From NCBI GenBank assembly GCA_003231795.1, contig QIJI01000471.1, forward strand, positions 1-32,691: a stretch of DNA of 32,691 nt, in the 5' to 3' direction. The position numbers and the translations under genes were made by a program. The stretch is from Gammaproteobacteria bacterium. GTDB lineage: Bacteria; Pseudomonadota; Gammaproteobacteria; GCA-001735895. The notes under the pieces were generated by a model. It worked only from the letters and a program-made list of their open reading frames with translations, made no database searches and was not told the origin of the DNA. Below are positions 22,270 through 30,969 of the stretch, one piece after another; the first letter of the stretch is position 1; each line of letters starts with the position of its first letter.

Positions 22270-24708
22270 ATGTCGGACGATCAGAACAAACCCCTGGCGG
22301 AACAGCAGGAAAGGCAGTTGATTCCGGTATTACCACTGCGCGACGTAGTGGTGTATCCGCACATGGTGATTCCATTATTTGTCGGTCGCGAGAAATCCAT
22401 TCTTGCGCTTGAAGCAGCAATGTCCGACAACAAGAAAATTCTGTTACTGGCACAAAAAAATGCCGAGGTCGACGACCCGGAACAGACTGATCTGTATCAG
22501 ATAGGCACGCTATCTACCATCCTGCAAATGCTCAAACTGCCCGACGGCACTATCAAGGTGCTGGTCGAAGGTGGTGATCGGGTCATTGTCGACAGTTTAC
22601 TGGCAACCAACGAATATTATTCGGCCTCGATCCAGGTGATCGAGAAATCAAATCTGGTCGATGACCGGGAAGCCGAAGTTCTGCTGCGTTCGGTGATGAA
22701 TCTATTCGACCAGTACGTCAAATTAAACAAGAAAGTACCACCTGAGATATTGACTTCACTTTCGGGAATTGATGATCCAAGCCGACTCGCCGACACCATT
22801 GCTGCGCATATGTCGCTTAAGCTGGATGAAAAACAGGAAATTCTGGAGATTCAGGATCCGAGGGAACGAATCGAGCACATCATGAGCAAGATCGAAGGTG
22901 AAATCGATTTGATGCAAATTGAGAAACGAATCCGTGGCCGCGTCAAACAGCAGATGGAAAAGAGTCAGCGTGAGTACTATCTGAATGAGCAAATGAAAGC
23001 GATTCAAAAAGAACTCGGTGATATGGATGACGCGCCAAATGAAGTCGATGATCTGCAAAACAAGATTGAAGCGTCAGGAATGCCGAAGGAAGCTCGGGAA
23101 AAGGCCGATTCGGAGCTTAGTAAGCTTAAAATGATGTCGCCCATGTCGGCAGAAGCAACTGTGGTACGCAACTATATTGATTGGCTGGTCAGTGTACCCT
23201 GGAAAAAGAAGTCGAAAATTCGGCGTGATCTGGCACAGGCGGAACAAGTGCTGGAAGAAGATCACTACGGTCTGGAAAAGGTGAAGGAGCGTATCCTGGA
23301 GTATCTCGCGGTGCAGCAGCGGGTGCGCAAGCTAAAGGGCCCTATTTTGTGCCTGGTGGGGCCACCCGGTGTCGGTAAAACATCCTTGGGTCGTTCCATT
23401 GCGCGTGCTACGAATCGCAAGTTCTCCCGTATGTCGCTTGGCGGGGTGCGTGATGAATCCGAAATCAGGGGTCACCGTCGCACCTATATTGGATCGATGC
23501 CGGGTAAAATTATCCAGAATCTAGCCAGGGCCAAAGTCAGGAACCCGCTGTTTCTGCTTGATGAAATCGACAAGATGGCGATGGACTTTCGCGGCGATCC
23601 AGCATCGGCATTGCTGGAAGTTCTTGATCCAGAGCAAAACAACACTTTTGCAGATCATTATATGGAAGTCGAGTTTGATCTGTCAGATACCATGTTTGTC
23701 GCAACCTCTAATAGCATGAATATTCCAGGTCCGTTGCTTGATCGGATGGAAGTCATCCGAATACCGGGTTATACCGAAGATGAGAAATTAAATATTGCGC
23801 TTAAGTATTTGATTCCAAAACAGATCAAGGAGAACGGACTCAAGCCGGAAGAAATTGATATTAAAGAAAGCGCGGTAAGCGAAATTATTCAACGCTACAC
23901 TCGTGAAGCGGGTGTGCGTAATCTCGAGCGTGAAATATCCAAAATCTGCCGTAAGTCAGTAAAAGCCATGTTACTGAAGCCGAGCACTAAAAAACTGACC
24001 ATCAGCGCTAAAAATATTGAAAAATATCTTGGCGTTAAACGATTCCGTTATGGTTCGGCCGATGCGCGTGATCAGGTTGGACAGGTTACCGGTCTGGCCT
24101 GGACTGAAGTCGGTGGAGAATTATTGACCATCGAATCAGCGGTGGTCCAGGGCAAGGGCAAGTTTGTCCAAACCGGTCAACTTGGCGATGTAATGAAAGA
24201 ATCGATACAGGCGGCAATGACCGTAGTTCGTAGTCGAGCCGATGTTCTTGGTGTCAAGCCGGATTTTAACGAAAATAAAGATATTCATATTCATGTTCCG
24301 GAAGGAGCGACTCCGAAGGACGGCCCGAGTGCAGGGGTCGGTATGTGCACCGCGTTAGTATCGGCATTGACCAAAATTCCTGTTAAAGCCGAGGTCGCAA
24401 TGACCGGAGAGATTACGCTAAGAGGCGAGGTTTTACCGATCGGAGGGCTGAAGGAAAAATTACTGGCTGCACATCGTGGTGGTATTACCAAGGTATTAAT
24501 TCCTGAAGAAAATGCCAAAGATCTGGCCGAAATCCCCGATAATATCAAGGCTAAACTTGAAATTATCCCGGTACGCTGGATAGATCAGGTGCTTGATGTG
24601 GCGCTAGCTCATCCCCCTACGCCGCTGAGTAAGGGTGCCGAGACCGTTGCGGATACGCCGAAATCGAAAGAAAAAGAGAAAAAGTCGTCCAGAGTCAGGG
24701 CGCATTAA
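22270..24708 (+). CDS. lon: ATP-dependent protease Lon
   Basis: Lon is a homohexameric cytosolic AAA+ serine protease degrading misfolded and regulatory proteins. The 812-residue product shows the N-terminal substrate-binding domain (VLPLRDVVVYPHMVIPLFVGR) and helical middle. The AAA+ module has Walker A GPPGVGKT at 364-371 and Walker B FLLDEIDKM. The protease domain has catalytic Ser687 in PKDGPSAG and its lysine partner in GGLKEK near residue 730. The C-terminal tail after the protease domain is Lys/Ser/Glu-rich and poorly conserved. GAGG precedes the ATG. Transcription probably starts at the sigma-32 promoter just upstream. A palindromic element begins 35 bases after the stop. Confidence 0.97.
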   Translation: MSDDQNKPLAEQQERQLIPVLPLRDVVVYPHMVIPLFVGREKSILALEAAMSDNKKILLLAQKNAEVDDPEQTDLYQIGTLSTILQMLKLPDGTIKVLVEGGDRVIVDSLLATNEYYSASIQVIEKSNLVDDREAEVLLRSVMNLFDQYVKLNKKVPPEILTSLSGIDDPSRLADTIAAHMSLKLDEKQEILEIQDPRERIEHIMSKIEGEIDLMQIEKRIRGRVKQQMEKSQREYYLNEQMKAIQKELGDMDDAPNEVDDLQNKIEASGMPKEAREKADSELSKLKMMSPMSAEATVVRNYIDWLVSVPWKKKSKIRRDLAQAEQVLEEDHYGLEKVKERILEYLAVQQRVRKLKGPILCLVGPPGVGKTSLGRSIARATNRKFSRMSLGGVRDESEIRGHRRTYIGSMPGKIIQNLARAKVRNPLFLLDEIDKMAMDFRGDPASALLEVLDPEQNNTFADHYMEVEFDLSDTMFVATSNSMNIPGPLLDRMEVIRIPGYTEDEKLNIALKYLIPKQIKENGLKPEEIDIKESAVSEIIQRYTREAGVRNLEREISKICRKSVKAMLLKPSTKKLTISAKNIEKYLGVKRFRYGSADARDQVGQVTGLAWTEVGGELLTIESAVVQGKGKFVQTGQLGDVMKESIQAAMTVVRSRADVLGVKPDFNENKDIHIHVPEGATPKDGPSAGVGMCTALVSALTKIPVKAEVAMTGEITLRGEVLPIGGLKEKLLAAHRGGITKVLIPEENAKDLAEIPDNIKAKLEIIPVRWIDQVLDVALAHPPTPLSKGAETVADTPKSKEKEKKSSRVRAH

Positions 24709-24743
24709 AGCAGTTAAGATCAACGATTGGATTCTCTGCAGTA

Positions 24744-25034
24744 TAGTGGTCGAACAACCAAGGTTTGATGGATACAGCGCGACGTGAAGCGGTTAGTCGC
24801 GCGACGCGCCTTGCAGGCAATGGCCCGGTCCTTGTCAAAAGGCGCACCAAAAGTAGGCGCCCTGAGGCGACAAAGCGAATGACCGCTTCACGCCTCGCCC
24901 GTAGGGAGCGTCCCAGGTGACCTGGCACTGCGTTACAACCCTTGAAAAGGGCATGCCATTTCCTGCGGGCTGCGCCTTGTTCCAGGTCTCCTGGGACGCT
25001 CTGTATCCATCAAACCTTGGTTGTTCGACCACTA
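24744..25034. mobile_element. MITE-like element, copy 2 (291 bp, 34-bp perfect terminal inverted repeats)
   Basis: The ends 24744-24777 and 25001-25034 are exact 34-bp inverted repeats. They differ from copy 1 at a single paired position, changed in both arms together. The interior aligns with the reverse complement of copy 1. The inner hairpin around CCCAGGTGACCTGG is retained with paired changes. About 23 extra bases near 24845-24870 (around GTAGGCGCCCTGAGG) account for the size difference. It lies between lon and hupB. No T tract follows, so if it ends the lon transcript it does so by folding alone. It has no believable protein. Confidence 0.85.
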
Positions 25035-25216
25035 GAATGTACCAAGTTTTAATCCAACAGCCGCTGGATCAGAAAATTATGAGACTTTTTTTGACCTTTT
25101 GTCCTTTTTAGGTTGACCCTAAAGCGTGCTGTTGGTTTAATTCGACGCTCTGGACGGGGGAATTCGCGGGCGATAATTGCTCAAGCGCAACAATAACAAG
25201 CAAGATCAGACTTGTG

Positions 25217-25243
25217 TTGCCTGTCCGTCCTTCGGGCTATAAA
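25217..25243 (+). promoter_or_regulatory. candidate promoter for the HU gene
   Basis: TTGCCT, 15 bases, TATAAA (or 17 bases to the overlapping TAAATA) lies about 32 bases before the HU ATG. It is in a 240-bp gap between the palindromic element and the gene. The spacing is not ideal. Nothing else was recognised in 25035-25216 apart from T-rich runs. Confidence 0.3.
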
Positions 25244-25274
25244 TATATAAACTTAACCAAATGGAAAAAATCAA

Positions 25275-25547
25275 ATGAATAAATCCGAATTGATTGATGC
25301 TGTTGCAAATGCTGCAGACATGAGTAAAGCAGATTCTTCTCGTGCTGTAGACGGAGTAATCGCAGCAGTGACCGAAGCGCTCAAATCAGGCGATCAGGTA
25401 ACCATCGTCGGCTTTGGAACCTTCCTTGTTCGCCACCGCGAAGCACGTGCAGGACGCAATCCCCGCACCGGTGAAACTATCCAGATCAAGGCTTCTAATG
25501 TACCCGCATTTAAGGCTGGCAAAGCATTAAAAGACGCAGTAAACTAG
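25275..25547 (+). CDS. hupB: DNA-binding protein HU-beta
   Basis: HU is a small dimeric nucleoid protein that bends DNA without strong sequence preference. The 90-residue product has the full length and the family signature GFGTFLVRHREARAGRNP, covering the beta-arm, with the conserved proline in the GRNP turn that intercalates in DNA. The N-terminal MNKSELIDAVA is typical. An A-rich leader with GGAAAAA precedes the ATG. The lon-hupB-ppiD order is conserved in Enterobacteria and Pseudomonas; here a palindromic element and two tRNA genes are interposed. Confidence 0.96.
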   Translation: MNKSELIDAVANAADMSKADSSRAVDGVIAAVTEALKSGDQVTIVGFGTFLVRHREARAGRNPRTGETIQIKASNVPAFKAGKALKDAVN

Positions 25548-25567
25548 CGCCCTTTTTTGCCCACACC

Positions 25568-25643
25568 GGGTGCTTAGCTCAGCTGGGAGAGCATCGCCCT
25601 TACAAGGCGAGGGTCGGCGGTTCGATCCCGTCAGCACCCACCA
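25568..25643 (+). tRNA. tRNA-Val (anticodon TAC)
   Basis: The 76-base cloverleaf has acceptor GGGTGCT/AGCACCC, anticodon loop CTTACAA with TAC, T arm CGGTTCGATCCCG and encoded ACCA end. It lies 20 bases after hupB and five before tRNA-Asp, so it may be cut out of a transcript shared with hupB. Confidence 0.96.
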
Positions 25644-25648
25644 TATCA

Positions 25649-25725
25649 GGAGTGGTAGTTCAGTTGGTTAGAATACCGGCCTGTCACGCCGGTGGTCGCG
25701 GGTTCGAGTCCCGTCCACTCCGCCA
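25649..25725 (+). tRNA. tRNA-Asp (anticodon GTC)
   Basis: The 77-base cloverleaf has acceptor GGAGTGG/CCACTCC, anticodon loop CTGTCAC with GTC, T arm GGGTTCGAGTCCC, discriminator G and encoded CCA. A terminator-like hairpin follows ten bases later. Confidence 0.96.
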
Positions 25726-25734
25726 TCCTTGAAT

Positions 25735-25770
25735 GCGCTCCGGACAGAGCGCTTCATTTTATTTTTCTCT
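25735..25770 (+). terminator. terminator after tRNA-Asp
   Basis: A GC-rich six-bp stem GCGCTC (25735-25740) pairs with GAGCGC (25747-25752) around CGGACA. The T-rich stretch TTCATTTTATTTTT follows. It lies between tRNA-Asp and ppiD and would end the hupB-tRNA transcript. Confidence 0.65.
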
Positions 25771-25791
25771 TTGATGATGACCTGCTTATAA

Positions 25792-27681
25792 ATGCTGCTA
25801 GCAATTCGTGAAAAAGTATCGGGATGGCTTGCCTATGGCATCATCTTTCTAATCAGTATCCCATTCGCGCTGTTCGGTGTGAATTCGTATTTCGGTGGTG
25901 GTGCAGTTTCCCCGGCGGCAACCGTCAACGGTGAAGAAATAAGTCTGCGTGATTTCGATCGGGAATATGCAAATTACCGCCAGCGGCTTGCACGTCTGTT
26001 TGGTGGAACTATACCGGATTCTTTTGACAATGAGACAGCACTACGCCAGCAGGTTTTGAGTCAATTGGTTGAGAATATCGTGCTTCAACAATATACCGAG
26101 GAACGTTATTATCGAATCAGCGATGAGGCGCTCAGCCGAATCATTCGCGAAATGCAGGAATTCCACAGCAATGGGCAGTTTGATACTGATACCTACCAGG
26201 CACAATTGCGTTCGATTGGTGCCTCACCTTTAGGATTTGAGCAAAGACTCAGACAAAGCCAGGCAATGAGTCAATTTCAGAACGGAATACAGGCAACTGC
26301 ATTTGCAGTCCCCGTGCAGGAGAAGTGGTTTGCCAGTTTGAACAGTCAATCTCGCAAAATCCGTTCGCTTAATTACAGTGTTGGCCCAGGCGGGATAATG
26401 GTTGATGCGCAAGACATAGAACAACGCTACCAGTTAACGCCGGATAGGTTTCGTACCTCTGAGAAAATTAAAATTGAATATATTGAGATTAATCTGGCCA
26501 GCATTACAGAGAGAATCAGCGTCGATCGGGAAAATAGCTATGCGCGCTATCAGGAAAGTCTCGAGGCCTATTCCAGTCCGGAGGTGCGTGACGCCAGCCA
26601 TATACTGATTCAGGTTTCGGGCGAGGAGAATGAACAGGCACTAGCGCAAATAACCCGGATTCGTGAGCGTCTTGATAATGGTGAAAGTTTTGCCGACCTG
26701 GCACGGGAACATTCGCAGGATACAGGCTCTGCCGGGGATGGCGGTAGTCTTGGTGAAGTTGAGCGCGGCATCATGGCACAGGCTTTTGAGACATCTTTAT
26801 TTTCACTGCAGCCAGGGCAGATAAGTGAGCCGGTGAAGACAAATTTTGGCTGGCATTTAATTCAATTGCATAGTGTTAGCGGGGGTGAAGCCCAATCCTT
26901 CGAGTCTGTCAGAGCAGAGATAGAAGACGAAATTAGAGCCGGACTCGCCGAAGGGCAGATTTTTGAAATAGTGGAGACTCTGGCGAACCTGGTTTACGAA
27001 CAATCAGATTCACTGTTGGCGGCAGCCGAACAGCTCGATCTGGAAATTGAAACCAGCGACTGGTTTGAACGTTCTTCCGGAGAGGGTATCGCCGCTCAAC
27101 AAAAAGTTAGACAGGCTGCATACTCTGCCGAGGTGTACCAGTTGGGTCTCAATAGTGAGGCCATAGAACTCGGTGACGAATCCGTTGTCTTTATCCGTCT
27201 CAAGCAAGTTAAAAAATCCGAGTTGCAACCGCTAGAGCAGGTCAGCGATCAAATTCGAAACGAATTGATTCGGAGTAAAACACAGGAACAGAATCTGGCT
27301 GCAGGCACGAGTGCACTTTTGGCATTAAAACAGGGTAAGAGTCTGGAGCAACTTGCGAACGACTGGTCATCCTCTATTGTTGACCACGGGTTTGTTGCGC
27401 GTGATCAGGCTGAAGTAGATAACCTGATAAAAAGAACTGCGTTCAGAATGCCTAAACCGGATCAGGGGATGGAATACGAAGGGCTACCTCAGCCTGATGG
27501 TAGCTACAGTATTGTCGAATTGTCGGCTGTTATCAGTAATGATTTTGGTGCCGACGATGACTTGCTGGAAGGCATGAGCAGTGCCAATGCGGAAGCAGAT
27601 TACCAATCCGTCTTGAAACTGCTAAGTAGCCGTGCCGAGGTAATACAAACTCCGCTTGAAGACCTCGATTTTCTTAACTAG
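25792..27681 (+). CDS. ppiD: PpiD, membrane-anchored periplasmic folding factor
   Basis: PpiD is an inner-membrane chaperone facing the periplasm near the Sec translocon. The 629-residue product has one N-terminal membrane span at about 12-30, then a SurA-like N domain (VNGEEISLRDFDREY onward). A parvulin domain spans about 265-362 with ASHILIQV, GDGGSLGEVERG and FGWHLIQLHSV. The C-terminal region is helical. Length matches E. coli PpiD (623). The ATG directly precedes the basic residues before the span. The TAG stop lies in a 16-bp stretch resembling the end of the palindromic elements seen after accD and lon. fabI is convergent, 57 bases away. Confidence 0.94.
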   Translation: MLLAIREKVSGWLAYGIIFLISIPFALFGVNSYFGGGAVSPAATVNGEEISLRDFDREYANYRQRLARLFGGTIPDSFDNETALRQQVLSQLVENIVLQQYTEERYYRISDEALSRIIREMQEFHSNGQFDTDTYQAQLRSIGASPLGFEQRLRQSQAMSQFQNGIQATAFAVPVQEKWFASLNSQSRKIRSLNYSVGPGGIMVDAQDIEQRYQLTPDRFRTSEKIKIEYIEINLASITERISVDRENSYARYQESLEAYSSPEVRDASHILIQVSGEENEQALAQITRIRERLDNGESFADLAREHSQDTGSAGDGGSLGEVERGIMAQAFETSLFSLQPGQISEPVKTNFGWHLIQLHSVSGGEAQSFESVRAEIEDEIRAGLAEGQIFEIVETLANLVYEQSDSLLAAAEQLDLEIETSDWFERSSGEGIAAQQKVRQAAYSAEVYQLGLNSEAIELGDESVVFIRLKQVKKSELQPLEQVSDQIRNELIRSKTQEQNLAAGTSALLALKQGKSLEQLANDWSSSIVDHGFVARDQAEVDNLIKRTAFRMPKPDQGMEYEGLPQPDGSYSIVELSAVISNDFGADDDLLEGMSSANAEADYQSVLKLLSSRAEVIQTPLEDLDFLN

Positions 27682-27694
27682 TTGTTCGACCCCT
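27679..27694 (+). repeat. solitary end-like relic of the MITE-like element
   Basis: TAGTTGTTCGACCCCT matches the outer right end of copy 1 (TAGTTGTTCGACCACT) at 15 of 16 positions and starts at the ppiD stop codon. A partial inverse, GTTCGATAACTA, follows at 27712-27723. A chance match of this quality in a window of this size is unlikely but not excluded. Confidence 0.5.
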
Positions 27695-27738
27695 GGCTTA
27701 AGCAAACTCAAGTTCGATAACTATTTTCCGGCGGCCGG

Positions 27739-28524
27739 TTAGTCTAGTACACCCATGCTTACAATATTGTAACCGGAATCGACGTAGATATTTTCGCCAG
27801 TAATTCCTGCGGCCAGATCTGAACATAAAAATGCACCGGTATTACCGACGTCATCGATCGTTACGTTGCGGCGTAAAGGTGAGTTATGTTTAACTTCATC
27901 AAGAATCATTTTAAAACTTCCGATACCGGCTGACGCCAGTGTTTTGATCGGTCCGGCTGAAATTGAATTGACCCGAATTCCCTCAGGGCCCAGTGCTGCA
28001 GCAAGATAGCGCACGTTTGCTTCAAGGCTGGCTTTAGCTACACCCATTATATTGTAATTAGGCAGGGCACGTTCTGAGCCAAGATAGGTCATGGTTATGA
28101 TTGCGCCATTGGTATTTTGCATCATGGATCGTCCTGCCTTGGCCATGGCAGCCAGGCTATAAGAGCTGATATCGTGGGCCATCCGAAAACCTTCGCGATC
28201 CAGATTTTCCAGGTAATCACCTGCCAGGGCTTCACGTGGAGCAAATGCGATTGAATGAACGAGAGCGTCCAGCGAGTCCCAATGTTTACCGAGAAGTTCA
28301 AACAAACCGGTAATGTCGTCGTCATTTGCCACGTCGCAGGGCAAAACTATTTGGGAGCCAAGCTCGGCGGCAAACTTTTCTACCCGCGCTTTTAATTTGT
28401 CATTGGGATAACTGAAAGCAAGTTCTGCTCCTTCCCGGTGCATTGCCTTGGCAATGCCATAAGCGATGGATCGATTACTGGCAATGCCAGCAACCAGGGC
28501 TTTTTTGCCGGTTAGAAATCCCAT
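27739..28524 (-). CDS. fabI: enoyl-[acyl-carrier-protein] reductase (NADH) FabI
   Basis: FabI reduces trans-2-enoyl-ACP in the last step of each fatty-acid elongation cycle and is the triclosan target. The 261-residue product is an atypical short-chain dehydrogenase with GIASNRSIAYGIA as the cofactor loop. Tyr147, Tyr157 and Lys164 are the catalytic set (TYLGSERALPNYNIMGVAK), with the Y-x6-K spacing of FabI. A C-terminal GENIYVDSGYNI is also typical. A GGGAG lies before the ATG at 28524. It converges with ppiD and is divergent from the sulfite reductase gene. Confidence 0.97.
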   Translation of the reverse strand: MGFLTGKKALVAGIASNRSIAYGIAKAMHREGAELAFSYPNDKLKARVEKFAAELGSQIVLPCDVANDDDITGLFELLGKHWDSLDALVHSIAFAPREALAGDYLENLDREGFRMAHDISSYSLAAMAKAGRSMMQNTNGAIITMTYLGSERALPNYNIMGVAKASLEANVRYLAAALGPEGIRVNSISAGPIKTLASAGIGSFKMILDEVKHNSPLRRNVTIDDVGNTGAFLCSDLAAGITGENIYVDSGYNIVSMGVLD

Positions 28525-28841
28525 GAGTACTCCCGAAAAATAAAAAGCATTTTGTCAGCGTAGCAGGTTTCGTGCAATCTTTAATCTGGAGTCCGGCGCG
28601 CGATAAAGGGAAAACCGGGTTCACAGGTCTCGATAGGTTACATTCCACCGGATTATTCGAATGAGCCTGATCTATATAAAGCGACAATGTTGGCTCTGAT
28701 TACGAAAATAAGGCCTGTTAAAAAAGGTAAGACGATTCAGTGCTTATATCGAATGTAGGAATATAGTATCTGGATTTATCATTTTTTGAGATATATTGTC
28801 TGGGCTATATTGAGCGGCCATTAATGCTGCGAAGCTTTACT
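28525..28841. other. divergent intergenic region, fabI and sulfite reductase
   Basis: About 300 AT-rich bases separate two outward-facing genes, so it must hold both promoters. On the reverse strand TTGCAC-N17-CAAAAT (28577-28549) is a weak fit for fabI. On the forward strand several TATA-like runs (28735-28811) were seen but no well-spaced -35/-10 pair. No terminator, RNA gene or repeat was recognised. Confidence 0.5.
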
Positions 28842-30497
28842 ATGTACGCCTATAATCAGATTGATCAAAAACTGGTAGATGAACGAGTCGAACAGTTTCG
28901 CGATCAGACGGATCGGTTTCTTGCCGGCAAGCTTGATGAGGAAGTATTCAAGCAATTGCGTTTACGCAACGGGCTATACGTACAGCGCCATGCCCCGATG
29001 TTACGCGTCGCGGTGCCCTACGGCATTCTCAATTCGGATCAGATGCGCATGCTGGGCCATATCGCACGCACCTATGACCGGGGATACGCGCATGTCACAA
29101 CACGTCAGAATTTCCAGTTTAACTGGCCGGCTTTAGAGACAGTCCCCGATATTCTGGCGCACCTGGCGGGTGTGCAGATGCATGCCATTCAGACCAGCGG
29201 CAACTGTATTCGTAATGTCACATCCGATCCCCTGGCAGGGGTCGCACCGGACGAACTCGAAGATCCGAGGATATGGTGTGAATTGTTACGCCAGTGGTCG
29301 ACTTTACATCCCGAGTTTTCGTTTCTACCGCGTAAGTTTAAATTTGCAGTAACCGGCTCACGCCAGGACAGGGTGGCTTCTCAGGTGCACGATATCGGCC
29401 TGCAACTGGTACAGAATGGTCAGGGGGAGGTATGTTTTAAAGTCCTGGTTGGCGGTGGCATGGGGCGAACCCCGGTTATTGGAAAGTTGATTCGAGACTT
29501 TTTGCCGCGCCATGATCTACTCAGCTACCTTGATGCGATACTGCGGGTATACAACCTGCATGGTCGGCGCGACAATATTTATAAAGCACGCATCAAGATT
29601 CTAGTTAATGCGCTCGGAATCGAAACCTTTCGCGAACAGGTTGAAGCCGAATGGCAACATTTACGCGAGTCCGATCTTAAACTGTCTGATCAACGTATCG
29701 ATCGAATCAGGGAATCCTTCCAGATCCACAAGTACAAGGATCTTGAAGATGATGACGGAATCAAGGATCAATGCGCCCAGAATCCGATGTTTAACTCCTG
29801 GTATCGTCAAAATACCCAGGCGCATAAAATCAGGGGCTATCGAATCGTAACCCTGTCGTTGAAGAATCATGGGCAGGCGCCTGGAGATATCAGTGATACC
29901 CAGATGGAGCAGGTGGCTGATCTGGCAGATCAGTACAGCGCGGGCGAAATAAGGACCACCTATTCGCAAAACCTGATACTGGCGCAGGTGGAGCAAGTTG
30001 AATTGTATTCGTTGTGGCAAGCTCTGACTCGGCTGCGTCTGGCCAACCCGAATATCGGCACTGTCAATGATGTTATCTGCTGCCCGGGATCCGATTTCTG
30101 TGCGCTGGCCAATGCAACTTCTATCGACGTATCAGAAGATATCATTCGTCGTTTCGACGCGCTGGACAAGCTTTACAGTATCGGCAATATCAGGATCAAT
30201 ATCTCGGGCTGCATAAATGCCTGCGGGCATCATCACGTTGGAAATATTGGTCTGTTGGGTGTCGATAAAAATGGTGAAGACTGGTATCAGATTACGCTCG
30301 GTGGCGCTGCCAGTAATTACACTGCTCTGGGCAAGGTATTGGGCCCGGCGGTTGCCAAGCGAGACGTAGGGGAGGCAATTGAAAAAATCATTGAAACCTA
30401 CGTTGACTATCGTCAAGTGGATGAAAGCTTCTTACAAACACTGGAGCGGATAGGCCGCGATCCATTCAAGGCACGCGTATATGTCAGTCGTCATTAA
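28842..30497 (+). CDS. cysI: assimilatory sulfite reductase hemoprotein (CysI type)
   Basis: This enzyme reduces sulfite to sulfide at a siroheme coupled to a [4Fe-4S] cluster. Cluster ligands are visible as Cys414 and Cys420 (CPGSDFC) and Cys457 and Cys461 (SGCINACGHHH). The duplicated ferredoxin-like halves begin RLRNGLYVQRHAPMLRVAVPYG. It is 551 residues from the ATG at 28842, chosen because MYAYNQID aligns with the usual N-terminus of the Pseudomonas-type enzyme. An ATG six codons upstream (28824) is also possible. No flavoprotein CysJ lies beside it, in line with this class, which is thought to draw electrons from ferredoxin or another donor. It overlaps the DUF934 gene by 17 bases. Confidence 0.92.
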   Translation: MYAYNQIDQKLVDERVEQFRDQTDRFLAGKLDEEVFKQLRLRNGLYVQRHAPMLRVAVPYGILNSDQMRMLGHIARTYDRGYAHVTTRQNFQFNWPALETVPDILAHLAGVQMHAIQTSGNCIRNVTSDPLAGVAPDELEDPRIWCELLRQWSTLHPEFSFLPRKFKFAVTGSRQDRVASQVHDIGLQLVQNGQGEVCFKVLVGGGMGRTPVIGKLIRDFLPRHDLLSYLDAILRVYNLHGRRDNIYKARIKILVNALGIETFREQVEAEWQHLRESDLKLSDQRIDRIRESFQIHKYKDLEDDDGIKDQCAQNPMFNSWYRQNTQAHKIRGYRIVTLSLKNHGQAPGDISDTQMEQVADLADQYSAGEIRTTYSQNLILAQVEQVELYSLWQALTRLRLANPNIGTVNDVICCPGSDFCALANATSIDVSEDIIRRFDALDKLYSIGNIRINISGCINACGHHHVGNIGLLGVDKNGEDWYQITLGGAASNYTALGKVLGPAVAKRDVGEAIEKIIETYVDYRQVDESFLQTLERIGRDPFKARVYVSRH

Positions 30498-30969
30498 CTT
30501 AAACGAAGTCATTACCGACGACTGGCTTGAGACCAGCGACAGCGATGAATTGGGTAGTAACCGGTCAGTTATCATTTCACTGCAGCGACTGCAGCGAGAC
30601 TGGGATGTTTTGCAGAGTTCGGATTACAGAATCGGAGTAGAACTTGAAGCTACGGACGACGTTGAAGAAATCAGAGAATTCCTGCCGCGGCTGGATTTAG
30701 TGGCATTGAATTTTAACGTATTTGCCGATGGGCGGGCTTTCAGCCAGGCCAGGTTATTGCGCGAAAGATTGGGTTACCGGGGAGAGTTACGTGCCCGTGG
30801 CGATGTAATACGCGATCAGCTGTCATTCATGCATCGCTGTGGATTCACCCAGTTTCAATTGGCTGATAGCGAAGAGGTAGAGCTTGCGCTAAATGCTTTT
30901 TCAGATATCAGCGATACTTATCAACCCGAAATAAAGCAGATTCCTGATTGTTCGGCCACTAGTCGGTGA
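30481..30969 (+). CDS. DUF934 protein, sulfite-reductase partner
   Basis: DUF934 proteins are short, lack known catalytic motifs and are found next to CysI-type sulfite reductases, where they are thought to aid the enzyme. The 162-residue product shows the characteristic central segment LDLVALNFNVFADGRAFSQA and the RLGYRGELRARGDVIRDQL and FMHRCGFTQFQL motifs. Its start lies inside the end of cysI (17-base overlap), implying translational coupling. Its last 11 bases overlap the end of the thioesterase gene on the other strand. The cofactor or electron-transfer role is not shown by sequence. Confidence 0.88.
   Translation: MSVVINLNEVITDDWLETSDSDELGSNRSVIISLQRLQRDWDVLQSSDYRIGVELEATDDVEEIREFLPRLDLVALNFNVFADGRAFSQARLLRERLGYRGELRARGDVIRDQLSFMHRCGFTQFQLADSEEVELALNAFSDISDTYQPEIKQIPDCSATSR

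Noticed and set aside
25540..25560. T run after hupB (GCGCCCTTTTTT) as a terminator
   Set aside because: No convincing stem precedes the T run.
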